Below are positions 49,180 to 61,530 of a stretch of 64,000 nucleotides of DNA, piece by piece. A program made the position numbers and the translations under genes. Position 1 is the stretch's first letter, and each line of letters opens with the position of its first letter. The stretch is from assembly GCA_013397455.1 (NCBI GenBank), contig VYZB01000330.1, positions 842,331-906,330 on the forward strand, given 5' to 3'. The notes beneath the pieces were generated by a model. It made no database searches. It saw only the letters and a program-made list of their open reading frames with translations, and was not told the origin of the DNA. This DNA comes from Crotophaga sulcirostris (Eukaryota > Chordata > Aves > Cuculiformes > Crotophagidae).

Positions 49180-50835
49180 CAAGATGACTGAGAGGGGTCC
49201 TGACATAACATCTGCTAGCTCTTTCAGTACTCTGGGATGAATCCCATCAGGCCCCATGGACTGGTGATCATTCACCTGATACAGCTGGTCCCTTATAATT
49301 TCAGTTTCCACAAATGGAAAGTCACTGTTCCCACTCTTGTCCTCTGACTCAGGGGACCGGGCAGCCCAAGGTCCATGTGTGTTATTAAAGACTGAGGCAG
49401 AAAATCCATTGAATGCCTCCGCTTTTTCTTCATCCCTATTAGTCATACGACCATCTTCAACGAGTATTGGTCCAATGTTTTCTTTAGACTTTCTCTTGCT
49501 ATTAACACACTTGAAAAAGACTATGGAGAATATTACACAGAGTACTATTGAAAGGCGTTTAAAGAATAATGCAGTCACCAGGCACAGTCAATATGGGTTT
49601 ACAAAGGGAAAGTCCTGTATAACTAATTTGATATCCTTCTACAATAAGGTCACCTGCCTAGTGGATGAAAGAAAAGTTGTGCATGTAGTTTTTCTGGATT
49701 TTAGTAAGGCTTTTGGTATTGCCCCTCACAGCATCCTTCTGGACAAGCTGTCCAGCTGTGGGATGAGCAGGCGCATAGCACACTGGATGAGGAATTCACT
49801 GAAGGGCAGAGCTCAAAGGGTTGTAGGGAATGGGGCTACATCTGGCTCGCAACTGGTTACTGCCAGTGTTCCTCAGGGTTCAATTCTAGTTCTGTTCAAT
49901 ATATTTACGAACAAGCTAGATGCAGGAATTTAATGCAACATTAGGAATTTTGCTGAAGACACCAAACTGGGAGGTGCTGTTGACTCTCTTGACGGACAAG
50001 AGGCCTTGCGGGGGGATCTAGACAGATTGGAGCAATAGGCTATGATAAATGGGATGAAATTTAACAAGTCCAAACACTGGATTCTGTACCTGAGATGGAG
50101 TAATGCCAGGCACAGGTACAGACTGGGAGAAGAGTGGATGGAGAGCAGCCCTGCAGAAAGGGATCTGGAGGTGCTGGTCGGCAGCAGGTTCAAGCTGAGT
50201 GAGCAGGGTGCCTTGACAGCCAAAAGGGCAAATTGCATCCTGGGGTGCATCAAACACAACATAACCAGCCAGTCAAGAGAGGTGATTATCTTGCTGTATT
50301 CAGCATTGGTGTGGCCTCACTTTGAGTACTGTGTGCAGTTCTGGGCACCACAATTCAAAATTAATGTTAGGGTACTCAAATGTGTCCAGAGGAGGACAAA
50401 AAAGCTGGTGAAAGGGCTGGAAGGAATGTCCTGCGAAGAATGGCTGAGGACTTTGAGTTTGTCTAGTTTGGAGAAAAGGAGGCTGAGGAGCCACCTCATT
50501 GCTCTCTACAGCTTCCTGAAGGGGGAGTGGAGAGGGAGGTACTGATCTCTTCTCCCTGGTATCCAGTGATACGATGTGTGGGAATGGTTCAAAGCTGTGC
50601 CAGAGGAGGTTTAGACTGGACACCAGGAAGAATTTCTTTACCAAGAGGGTGGCTGAACACTGGACGAGACTTACTAAAGAGGTGGTTGATGCCCTAAGCT
50701 TGTCAGTGTTCAAGAGGCATTTGTACAATGCCCTTAAATAACATGCTTCAGCTTTCGATCAGCCCTGAATCAGTCAGGCAGTTGGACCAGGCAATCATTG
50801 TAGGTCCCTTGCAACTGAAATAATCTATTCTAGTG
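49180..50835 (+). mobile_element. CR1 LINE with inverted 5' segment
   Basis: From about 49180 to 49518 the CR1 sequence is on the minus strand. It reads SKRKSKENIGPILVEDGRM to DEEKAEAFNGFSASVF and MGPDGIHPRVLKELADVM, the linker before the RT and its first motif. From about 49512 to 50835 it is on the plus strand: HSQYGFTKGKSCITNLISFY, VVFLDFSKAFG, GRAQRVVGNGATSG, VPQGS, then NCILGCIKHNITSQSREVII and the tail. The RT catalytic motif FADD appears as FAED near 49941. Roughly 50 codons between the two parts are absent. Frameshifts and stops make it inactive. The 3' terminus is decayed (CTTGCAACTGAAATAATCTA). Confidence 0.92.
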
Positions 50836-52405
50836 TATTTTGCCTATTCTAATATTAAAGATCATTAATCACTATGAATTGGCTTCATTTGCTAGCAAAC
50901 ATAACTGAGGTGCCAGATGAAGAACTCATCCTTTCTGTGGGAATTTATCATTAGCATAAATTTACTTTACTAACCCTGGAATAACGAAAAAGAGTACGTG
51001 CCAGAGAGGACTGTCTTTTTCACCTTTGTGCTTTGATATATTCTATTCCCTAAGCAGGAGCTTCAAATTGTATCAAACTGTACCACATTATATGAAGTAA
51101 CTGTAGTTTATTTATTGCACTTTGATACGTAATGAACACTCCAACATGCAAGAATTACAGATAATGAGGCCAGAAATGACCATGTGGGTCACCTACTTTG
51201 TCCTATTGCTCTCAACAGACTTTTGCTTATGCATTATCTCATCAGTTTATGTGCACATAAATACGTGTTCACACATTCTAAAGATAGCATTAATACTAAA
51301 CTGTAGTTTGGGGTTCAAAAGACAACAGTGACACTAATTCAACTGCTTTGTTTATGAAATAGTTTGCTTTTTCTTAAACTTACTCATCCAAGTACAAACT
51401 TCAGGGTAATGCTGATATTCCTTATTCCTAGTGGAACAAAAAAAATAACACGCAATAACTTGATTTAATTTAAAAATTAAAACTGGAAATATTTTGCGAA
51501 AAAAATTGAAGTTATTCATGGTATCAACATGAAAAATGCAGTGCTGTGACCATAATTCTGTTCAGATGTAGGGCATTTATAACTCTTTTGTCCAAGCAGT
51601 AAATAGCTGACATATTAGTGCATCAAGCCAACTTAAATTACTGCAGTGGGTAAGTAACCGGCAGCACTGACATTTCACATAAATTGAACGGATTCTCAGG
51701 AGTCCTGTAAATACAAAAAGCTATTTAGATCCTTTTATGTAGTAGCTCACTTTTCTCCTGTTTTACCCTATCACATATCAAAATTATTTATGCCATCATT
51801 AATGCTTTCTTTTTTTGTTAAAACAGTATTTTTCTTTTAAAGAATAATTTACTTTGACTACAGCAACATGCAGTAAAATTTCCAAGAAATATTGGAAAAA
51901 ATGCTCCAAGAGGTGACAGCGATTGGAAAAGTACAGTGGAATTTTGCTAGAAGTACCAGTTCGGGAAACTTTTGTTCATCATATCCCAGCAATCCCTAGT
52001 CAGACCTTTGGAAAAGGGGGGGGAAAAAAAGAGAGAAGAAAAAAGAAAGAGAGATCGCTGATGTCCTTCTGCACTTCTATTGTGAAATCTGGAAATCTCA
52101 TCAGCAGGATGATCGATTTCTTTTGCTACACTATTTTAATGATGGCAATTTTTGAGCCTTCTTTATTCTCCTTGTGCACTGTCCTTCCATCAAATGTCTA
52201 GAATTTTACTCCTTACAGCCTCTGCAGACTCAACGCATCCTTTCCAACATCGTATTTTTCTTATTTCCCTTCCAGTGGTAACAATTCCAGGCAATACAGC
52301 ACAAACAGCAGTTTTTTGCAGATTGTGAAAGCTGGTCTCAGGAGTTCCAGAGAAGCTTGTGGGAAGATCCACAAATCCCCCCCACGGTTGAGGGAAATTG
52401 CCTCA

Positions 52406-52575
52406 ATCACAGAACAGCTGAACTTGGAAGGGAACTCAGGGGACCATTGTGGTAATTGGAATGCCCATATCTTCTCACAGAGACAATTGGAAAAAGCTCA
52501 AAGCAGAGCCAGTCAGGGCAATTTGCCCAAGACCATGTCCAGTTGCGTTTTGAATATGCCTACAGATGTTTGTTT
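52406..52575 (-). mobile_element. Old CR1 tail fragment
   Basis: ATCACAGAACAGCTGAACTT GGAAGGGAACTCAGG and AGACCATGTCCAGTTGCGTT TTGAATATGCC match a CR1 3' end in reverse, with many substitutions. It is the most diverged copy in the window. Confidence 0.75.
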
Positions 52576-53644
52576 ATAGAAGGGCTATGAATACAAGACA
52601 TCTCACTAACTTCATACAGTCACCTGACCAACTTCACAATAAGAAAATTTCAGTTTAGGTGCTTTCGCAACCCACAGTAACCCCAAATACTGAATACAAG
52701 CAATAGCTGGTAGGTTTCATATGGAGGATTTAGGACTTCTTCCCCTTGCTTACATCAAAGGTAACCACACTGTTAGTTGAAGACAGTATCCTGGCTTCAA
52801 TTCTCACCAAAGACTATGAAGGAAGAGACAGCATTTTTGCCTTAATCAAGACATGAGAACACTAAGTACTGGATTTAACAGCGAATTTGCGTGTTTTATA
52901 AAAAGTAAACAATTCTACGTTGGTAATTTCATTAATGAGAGCTCTGTGTTTAATCTCAAGGCGTGGGACATTTTGTCTTGCTGTCCAGAGCACAATAAAT
53001 GCCAAAAAATTTCAGAACCTTATTATGCTCATCTTCCAGAAGGTAAGCCCCACTCATAAACATACAATTCACAGCAACTAGGTGTCTGAGAGCATTGCTA
53101 TTGAGTTTAGAGAACAGTTAGTTTGCAAATTATAACCAATATAAATTCTGCTTAGAAATTAAAGAATTAAGTAAATACCTGCTAGATTGTGTTCAGTTAC
53201 TGCATGGGGTGACCTGGGCTGGTTACAGCTTTAGTTCCTATTCACATCTGCTTTGCAGCAGATTTTTCTTGAAGAAACAACAAATACACCTGTGTAAGAG
53301 GATAAAAAGGGATGCAATCACCCTCTTTTTTAGAAATCTGGAAATGTTTTAGTAAATTAATTACCACTTTTATTGAATGTCGGTAACTGGAACTTCTAAA
53401 ACATAAGACAAATCTAAACAAAAGGAAGTACACAAGATTGTTTTTGATCCCCTTGCCAGTATTCTATGCTTTTACTCAAGATACCAGTATTTTTGCAACT
53501 GGTGGCATTATCCATCTGTTCTTCATCCTCCCAAACTCTCCTGACATCATCCATTAAAAGAAAAGGGTGAAAAAACCCACTCACCAGAGAAACATATCAA
53601 TTTTGCAATGAATTTCATTAACAGGATGAACTTAATTACCAGAT

Positions 53645-53880
53645 GTCTATTCTAGTAAACCTCCCTTCAATGGGCAGGGACACCTTCCACCAGATCAGGT
53701 TGCTCAAATCCACATCCGACCTGGCCTTGAACACCTCCAGGGCTGGAGCATCCACAACTTTTCTGGGCAACCTGTGCCTGTGTCTCACCACCCTCACAGG
53801 AAAAAAAAATTCTTAGTATGTAATCTATCTGTCTATCTGTCTTAATATCTAATCTAAATCTACCCTCTTTCAGCTATTAG
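53645..53880 (-). mobile_element. CR1 LINE tail fragment with GATA-type insertion
   Basis: The reverse of the CR1 tail runs from GGGCAGGGACACCTTCCACC through ACAACTTTTCTGGGCAACCT to ATCTAAATCTACCCTCTTTC AG. It lacks the extreme 3' terminus. At 53815-53843 it carries an insertion of the same length and sequence type as the copy at 44640-45415. Confidence 0.9.
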
Positions 53881-54349
53881 GGATTAGTTAACCAACATAA
53901 GAAAAAATAAAGAACAAAAGTGCTAATTAGGGGGAAGAGACTTTTGGCATAGGTGCAGAACTATAGCACTTAAATTCAGATATTTTAGGTTCCTGGAGAT
54001 GATGAGGATGACAAGTGGTAAAGAGAATTGCTAATCAGAAGTGAATTAATCTAATCTTGTAATATCAGAATTTCCAGAAGGAATCTTTCCCCTTCATAAG
54101 GCTCTGAAGTGCAACCTTACATGTAAATTTTGGGAAGGCCATTTGAATGCAGATGACCCCCATCAGTGATGACATTATTTTTTCCAATTGCCATCATGAG
54201 AAGGTAAGGACATTCTAATGACCATGTTTGGGAATTTTCCTACAGAAGACTCTGCCTACTGCTTTAGAGATTTACCGATCCTGCACAGCTCTATTTAATT
54301 ATTTCCACAGCTCTCAAGGTCCAAGCATTACTGCAATCTCTAGCTTTTC

Positions 54350-54366
54350 TTTCTGTCTGTCTGTCT
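54350..54366. repeat. TCTG microsatellite
   Basis: This is a short run of CTGT/TCTG units inside a C/T-rich stretch. Confidence 0.8.
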
Positions 54367-56267
54367 TCCTTCTCATGTTTAATTGAATTTCCTTTCAATG
54401 GCTGACTTGCTTTCCTTCAGTTGATGGTCCACGTCATTCTTGCTTTTGCCTTTAAATTAGTCAGGAGTTTCTTTCTGCTTCTAAGATTAGCTCATTTTGT
54501 TATTAGCACATACAGAAGCTCTGAGCAAACCAGTAACAGCCCCTGCTGAGTCTGACTTGTTTATACATCATTAACATCTGTCACATAGCAATTAACAGCT
54601 GTTTGGAAAGTTTTCCTACAGCAGGGGCTCCAAGGGTATAAGTGATAACAGCATGCTCCTGTATTTTATGCTAAGAAAGGTTTATCCTATTTTTGCCACA
54701 CAAAGAGATTAACAGAGACATCTAGCTTTGGTTAGTTTCTCAGAATACCAGAATGAAGACAGCTACATAAAACTAGTTTGAAACATTGACTTTATTCAGA
54801 AGATATGGTGATAACTGGAAGAGCAGTAGGATCTTACAAGTCTGAGAAGTCCTCTAAAATACTGGAAAGAACTAAAGTTATGAGAAATTATAGAAGAGCT
54901 TAAAATCAGATGTTAATCATGCCTTATTGCAGTGGCCAGACTGGTTTGGTTAACTTGCAACTTAGAAAAACATTAATGCTGCTAATAGTACGTTTAATAA
55001 TAAATTACTGACAAGATGTCCATCAGCCTTCCCTACTACTAGAAAAGAAAGTCTTGGGCATCAGTTAGGACACCTCCTCTGCAATAAAGGGTCAATTTCT
55101 GAGACTGAATGAGAGAAGCAAACATGAACCATTTCTTGACCTCATGACTTCAAATTCTGCACATGCTAAAGAAAAAAAGTCTAGCAGAAAGAAAAAAAAT
55201 CTAGACAAAGATCAACAGTCTCTTTCAAGAAATGAAGTTATTTTTTTCTAGAATCAACTTATTTTCTCAGAACAAATGAATCCAAATAATCTTACGAAGC
55301 AAACCTCAAAGACATTTGGCTTTATCCTGGCTTTAATTTTACATTTAGATTTTCTAAAGAACTGTCATCAAGCATGAGAGAAGACATTGTATTAGGTTTG
55401 TCAAAACAGATATGGAACAGAAATATTTATTCAGCAAAGATAATGTAGGAGGCCAATCTAAATGCATAAATATACTTTACATCAAAATTCCCCACTAATA
55501 TCTCATATAACTCGTACCAGCCTTCAGTATACCAGCGTTCTGTGCCCACTGCCTCTAACTGCCTTTGCACTGTCTGCTACCTGCCATACTCAGCTTCTCT
55601 GTCAAAACTAATTGCTTCTCCAAGAGCAATCTTGAACTAAACTGAACAATATTTATTTCCTGTTCCTGGAAATATGTTTCCTGGGGGCATCAGTACATAA
55701 CCTTCTAAAAGGATGTTCTTTGCCAGATCTCTCTTTTTTTCCGTCTTAAGTACAAGTCTATGATTACATTTAACATTTCTTCACCTAAGAACACAGAAAA
55801 TAATTTGTCCTACCGTACCACCTCAACCTGGCAGACACATGGAGATACAAACAAGGACCAAAGCACCTATGGTGCTGGAAGCTGCTGTGCATGTTGTGAC
55901 TATGAGTGAAGCACAGGCTAAACAAGTGTAAGTGTTTTGCTCTATTGAGCATTGCTTTGTACCATTTTTCTCGTTGACTGAAGCTGCAGTTTGAAAATTC
56001 AGATGTTTCAGCAACAGTGTTAATTTAAGAGGCTCCTGACTTCAATCCTTATTCCATCCCTTAGGCCATGTGATTGCTAGGACATTGTGCTGCGAGTCAG
56101 GAAATGAAGCTGGCTTTATGAAGAGCAATCAAATTCAGAAAAGCACGGAATAAAGCTACCTACATGAAGCCGTGGAATGGATAGCTTCACCCAGACAGAA
56201 GAAATAAAAATAAACTTGGGTTTGCTTAACCTAACAAAACTAGTGCTGAGTGGTAATATAATTACCT

Positions 56268-56632
56268 AGAATCACAGAATCGTTAAGGTTGGAAAAGACC
56301 TCATAGATCATCCAGTCCAACTGTCAGCCCGAGCCCACTGTGCCTACTAAACCATACCCTAGAGTGCCACAGCTACACATTTTTTGAACATCTCCAGGGA
56401 AGGAGACTCCACCACTGCCATAGGCAGCCTCTTCCAATGCTTCACCACGCTTTCAGTAAAGAAATTTTTTTCTAATATCCAATCTAAACCTCCCCTGGTG
56501 CAACTTCAGGCCATTTCCTCCCATCCCATCACTTGTTACTTGGGAGAAGAGACCAGCCCCCACTCACCACAACCTCCTTTTATGTAATTGTGGAGAGCGA
56601 TGAAGTCTCCCCCCAGTCTTCTCATCTCCAGG
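56268..56632 (-). mobile_element. CR1 LINE 3' fragment
   Basis: It starts with AGAATCACAGAATCGTTAAG GTTGGAAAAGACC and runs through ACCCTAGAGTGCCACAGCTA, CCAATCTAAACCTCCCCTGG and CATCACTTGTTACTTGGGAG to CAGTCTTCTCATCTCCAG. It is 5'-truncated. The 3' end type matches the copy at 60752-61373. Confidence 0.93.
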
Positions 56633-56661
56633 CACTGGATACTTACTAAGAAAAAACTAGC

Positions 56662-56740
56662 ACAGTATCACAGTATCACAGTATCACAAGGTTGGAAAGG
56701 ACCTCTGAGATCACTGGAAAGGATCTCTGAGATCATCATG
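56662..56740 (-). mobile_element. Very short CR1 insertion with octamer tail and internal duplication
   Basis: Three copies of CACAGTAT are followed by ACAAGGTTGGAAAGGACCTC TGAGATCA, the last bases of the ATACTGTG-tailed CR1 group. The GGAAAGGA(C/T)CTCTGAGATCA unit is duplicated. The insertion holds only about 50 bp of element beyond its tail. Confidence 0.8.
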
Positions 56741-57149
56741 GAGTTAAGATTCAAAAGGAAAAAAACCCTATTTTAGGTAATGGGAAATGTCAGTACAAGA
56801 GCAGGTGTGTTTAAACACACAGTGATTAATTTTAGGTTGGATATCAGAAGAGTTTTCAAATAACAGAGGAGATGCTGTGTCACCATCTTCCACTATAAGC
56901 AGTGGTTACAAATGATTTTAAATGGAATATAAAAAACTTATTAGAGGTCTGTATTTTAAGTTTTTAAACTGTTAAAATAGGAGGAGACTTTTAGAATATA
57001 TATCATAAATTGAGAATACATATAGCCATGAAGTGCTAAAAACAAGTGCTAAGCCATTAAATATCACTTTAATCAAGGATACCAATCCTTAAAAATATGT
57101 TACAAGATGTTACACGTTAACTTAGGTGAGCTGTGGTAATAAACACAAG

Positions 57150-57385
57150 TTTTCTGAACATGAGGAAAAACTTCTTTACTATGAGGGTGACTGAGCACTG
57201 GAACAGGCTTCCCAGAGAGGTTGTGGAGTCTTCTCCTTCTGTGGAGATATTGAAAACCCACCTGGACTTGTTCCTGTGCAACCTGCTATAGGTTACCCTG
57301 CTATAGGTGACCCTGCTCTAGCAGGGGGCTGGACTGGATGATCTCCAGGGTTCCCTTCCAACCCTGACCATTCTGCGATTCTGTT
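57150..57385 (+). mobile_element. CR1 LINE tail fragment
   Basis: TGAGGAAAAACTTCTTTACT, GCACTGGAACAGGCTTCCCA, GTTGTGGAGTCTTCTCCTTC and GGCTGGACTGGATGATCTCC identify a plus-strand CR1 3' end, finishing at TTCTGCGATTCTG. The stretch CCTGCTATAGGTTACCCTGC is locally repeated at 57280-57320. Confidence 0.92.
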
Positions 57386-60300
57386 CTCACAACGGTGCGA
57401 CTAAGCAGATATCCTTTTTCCTCCTTACAGCAGTACTCAACATAGAGAACTCAGACTGTCCTCCTGAAATGAGCATTTATTTTAGCTGCAGAGGAAAGAG
57501 ATTGAATTGAAATGCCAATCAAATTTTAAGTAGGTTTTTTTTCAATTCTCAAAGTGGGTGCAAATAAAAATCAAACAATAGACGGCTTTCTTGTAGTGAA
57601 AGAGTAAAGTCATTTATGTTGCCCACTGTACTTTTAAATTGACCATACTGTTTTAAAAGCCTCTCTTACTTTTTCAGCAGCAGAGACTGTCTTTACAACC
57701 ATCCAAATCACAGAAAATGTTGCTCTTTTCTGCTAATTAATAATCTTCTGCTAATTCGAGCAAGGCCAGAGAAGTAAATGGAATTTTTGAACATTAGGCT
57801 TTACATTTTCTCCCAAGAAAGTGACAGTGGAACAGAAGTGAGCTCTCACATTCTCTATCACCAAAAAATCCAGGGAGAAGAAGAAATTGCTATGTCAGGG
57901 TGTGGGTGACTGTTCAGAAGCTGTCAGACACAGTAAATAAATACAGTACCAATAGAAAAGCAGATGCTCATCCAAATGAGACAAAATGACTAATTTCAGT
58001 ATTCTCTATTACAAGAATCTGCTCTGTCAGGCTCAAAACTGTTTGGATCCAGTCCACAGTGAAGAACATACACACCTCACTCCTCCCCAGAAAAAAACCA
58101 GAACCAAAAACCAGCGGAGAGGAATGAAAAAAAGGGCAAAAGTCATCTCTTTTCTGGAACTGACAGTTTTTCTGGTGGGATACATGACTTACTAAGCACT
58201 TGCCAATACCAACACAGCAGTAAGAGTCCACTGTCCCTGTGGCTCCAGTAATATAAGAGGTATTGGTGCAAAGAAAATGAAACCAAGGTTTGAAAAGAAG
58301 GCTAGCACCTGGGAACATGAGCTGTATCACTCTGAAGACTTCAACCATCCGTCCTTCTGAAAGGCTATTGAAATAGCCTGAACAAAGTCAAACAGCAGCT
58401 GGCCATGTTTTACATTCAAATTCCATAAAAGGATCGCTTTTTTTATTTTATTAAGCCAGGTAGGATCACAGTTCTTGGATGAACAAAGGCACAGGATACT
58501 GGCATTTTCTATATACTGATAAGCTAACTAAAAACCCCAGAATGCCTAATTAGGATGTGTTTGGACCTAGTATCCATGCTGAACAATCTTTCACTTGGTA
58601 AGAACCAAGGCAGGATTTGTTTTAAAACGTGGTAACTTTCGATAGCTATGGCTGAAAAATCCTTATGCCTTCAGGTGTCCAAGCCTTTTCCAGTTCTGAG
58701 AAGAAAGATATTTAACTGAAGATGAAGCCAGCAGAATGATGAGATGCTTGCCAGCATTATGGATGGTGCTGTGAGGACCAGAGCTGTCTGATGGACCGGA
58801 CAACGTTGGAAGACTGATTTGATTAATAAGAGCTGGCTCTTGGCTGTATTCTCCTCTGCAGTAACGAAGTAATGAAGCTGGTAAGCCCAACAGAGGGCAC
58901 TGCCACGTAAGCAGGTGGCTCTAACAAGAGAAATATGTGTGTTTTACACATGGAAAAAGGTCTTTGAGTTCAGTATTTGCTTTTGTTTCACAGTATATGA
59001 GAAAGGCTACTGAGCGCAATCTGTGCTCTTAAGCTGCTGCAGGTGCTTAAGGGCTGGGGACTGAAAAAGAGAGCACAACGCAGGTAGTTTCTCCCTTAGG
59101 AAATCAATGCCAGTGTTTTCCAAAAGGGGAGCAGTCGGACTTCTCAAAGGTCTCCCTGCAGACTCCAGCCATTCGGCAAGTAAGTACAGCTCTTCTCATC
59201 AGCCAAAGCAGGCTGCACACCTTGCCTGCTATTACTGCCTAGAAGGGAAGTGATTGATACTCCATGGTTCCACCTTAGATATTTAAAAAAAACCCATACT
59301 GTAACATTTCTTATGAGAACATGTAGAGGAAAAAAAAAATAAATCAGTCACTATCAAAACTAGTCAAAAAAGGATAAATCATATGATTGATGTAATAAAA
59401 ATTCAGCATTGGCCTAAGGAATAGCACAGAATGATCAGCACCGAAAGAGTTACAAACAACTGAAAACATGAGGCTAGAACGCACGCCAGGTTTTGGCAGG
59501 AGCCTGACCTGCACTCCTGGCACCTGCTATGGTCCACTGAGGGTTCGCCAGATCCCCATCAGTTCTAAATATCTGAATGCAACCCAAGGAATTTTAAAAA
59601 CAGATTGTACTTCTTAGGTACAAACCAATTCCTGCCTGTGTTAAGGACATATGTTGCAAGAAATTAAAATACATTTAAGAGTGATAAAAATTCATTGAGG
59701 CTGATTTTCACGCTACATCTGTTAAGACTTAATTGTCAGTTAAGCAGGATGTTTCAGAACTGATTAAGTTCCACTGAATTTATTAAAAAAAAATAATATG
59801 GAAGTCATCTGTCAGAAAGTATTCAGAACCCATGGTAGAAAAAATCCCAGAGATATTTTCTGTGGTATGCTGACACTATGTTATAAATGCAGTTGAAACA
59901 GTGTGTGGTGTTCTACAAAAATAAAGAAATATTTACAAATAGGAAAAATATTCAGAGACCAAGGATGACTGTATGAGCTCTTGAAATTTGCTCATGTGTA
60001 TAAAAAAAAGTTGACTTCTCTGTTAAGTATTTTAAATATCACAGTAGCATGCCACAGAACTGCAGTACTTAACTAAAGCAGAAACTGTTGCAATATTTCT
60101 GAAATTCTAAGGCAGCCGATGTTTATGCAACAAGCAGACTCTTGTTATTAATAACCAGATCTTTCCATTACTTGTACTACAAGCATTCTGTATGCACACA
60201 ATATATTTTCATTCGTTTCAAGGAATCTGTTTTCCATTCAGATGCCATTAAATAACCAATAACTTTCACACTTTAAATAACTAAATCCTTCAAGATGTGT

Positions 60301-60751
60301 GCTGAGACCACTTGCCTCTTGCTCACAACTCTGCTGAAGCCTGACCAGTTTTAATACTGGTACTATTTTTGTGTTGTTTAAAAAAAATTGCTTTCATTCA
60401 TTGAGAAGTTGCAATATATCTTCTCCTTAATAACTGTTTTCCAGAAAGCTAACTAGGAGTAATGTATTTTCAAAATGTAACATCTTGCTGAAGTTTTTAC
60501 CTAATCAGTAACCACTGCAGTCAATTGAGATAAGAACTCTGATTCTTGTCAGCAATGCCACAAAGGGAAAAATGAGAATTAATCACAACAAAGCCATGAG
60601 CTGCTTATAACCTTACTGTTGTCTCATGCAGACATGACCAGAAAAATACAAATGTAATTAATACAATCTCAGTATAATTTTAAGGATCAAAAATATATTT
60701 TTCTGTTTGGTCTTCCAAGGAATGTATCCCTGGTAACTTCAGCACTGTCAC
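57386..60751. other. MICU2 upstream intron or flank
   Basis: I recognise no CR1, exon or RNA gene in this 3.4-kb stretch. Confidence 0.7.
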
Positions 60752-61373
60752 AGAATCACAGAATCGTTAAGGCTGGAAAAGGCATCTAAAATGAGCAAGT
60801 CCATCCATCAACATGATAACAACATGCCTAGTAAACCACGTCCTGAAGTGCTGCATCTATACGTTTTTGAGCAAGTTCAGGGATGGTGACTCCACCACTT
60901 CCCTGGGCAGCCTGTTCCGAAGTTTCACCACTCTTTTAGTCAAGATTTTTTTCCTAATATCCAGTCTAAACCTCTCCTGGTGCAACTTGAGGCCATTTCT
61001 TCTCATCCTGTTGCTTGTTACTTGGGAAAAGCGACCAGCACACACCATGCTACAACCTCGCTTCAGGGAGTTGTAGAGAGTCATGAGGTCTCCTCTCAGC
61101 CTCCTCTTCTCCAGACTAAACAACCCTGGTTCCCTCAGCCGCTCCTCATAAGACTTGTGCTGGACACGCTCCAGCAGCTCAATATCTTCCTTGTAGTGAG
61201 GGGCCCAAAATTGAACACAGTATTCAAGGTGTGGCCTCACCAGTGCCAAATATAGGGGCACGATCACTTCCCTGGTCCTGCTGGCCACACCATTTCTGAT
61301 ACAAGCCAGGATGCTGTTGGCCTTCTCAAGCACCTGGGCTGGCTCATGTCCAGTCGGCATCAAGGTCCTGTCT
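60752..61373 (-). mobile_element. CR1 LINE 3' fragment
   Basis: The minus-strand reading frame is open through most of the ORF2 C-terminus: [59 protein letters not shown] and [16 protein letters not shown] short in-frame deletion removes about 11 codons after LLERVQ compared with the copy at 22836. The 3' end is CACAGAATCGTTAAGGCTGG in reverse. Confidence 0.94.
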
Positions 61374-61530
61374 TGGAACATTGAAATGGAACAGGGGAAA
61401 AAAAAAAGGTACATCTTCCCTCTGTGCAACATGATAAAACCTGCTTCTTCTTAAGCAATTTTGCTCCATGGTTCCCTTTCCTCCAGACACCACTTCCCCC
61501 CACTCCCCCACCTGACTGTCTATGCGTCAC

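Larger units (their letters stand above)
50836..56267. other. MICU2 upstream intron or flank
   Basis: It contains CR1 pieces at 52406-52575 and 53645-53880 and a TCTG microsatellite at 54350-54366. No exon is recognised. Confidence 0.7.

Noticed and set aside
50881..50960. Candidate missing MICU2 exon reading SVMF on the minus strand
   Set aside because: Only a four-residue match to the SVMFEQ block; surrounding residues do not fit and splice sites are absent.
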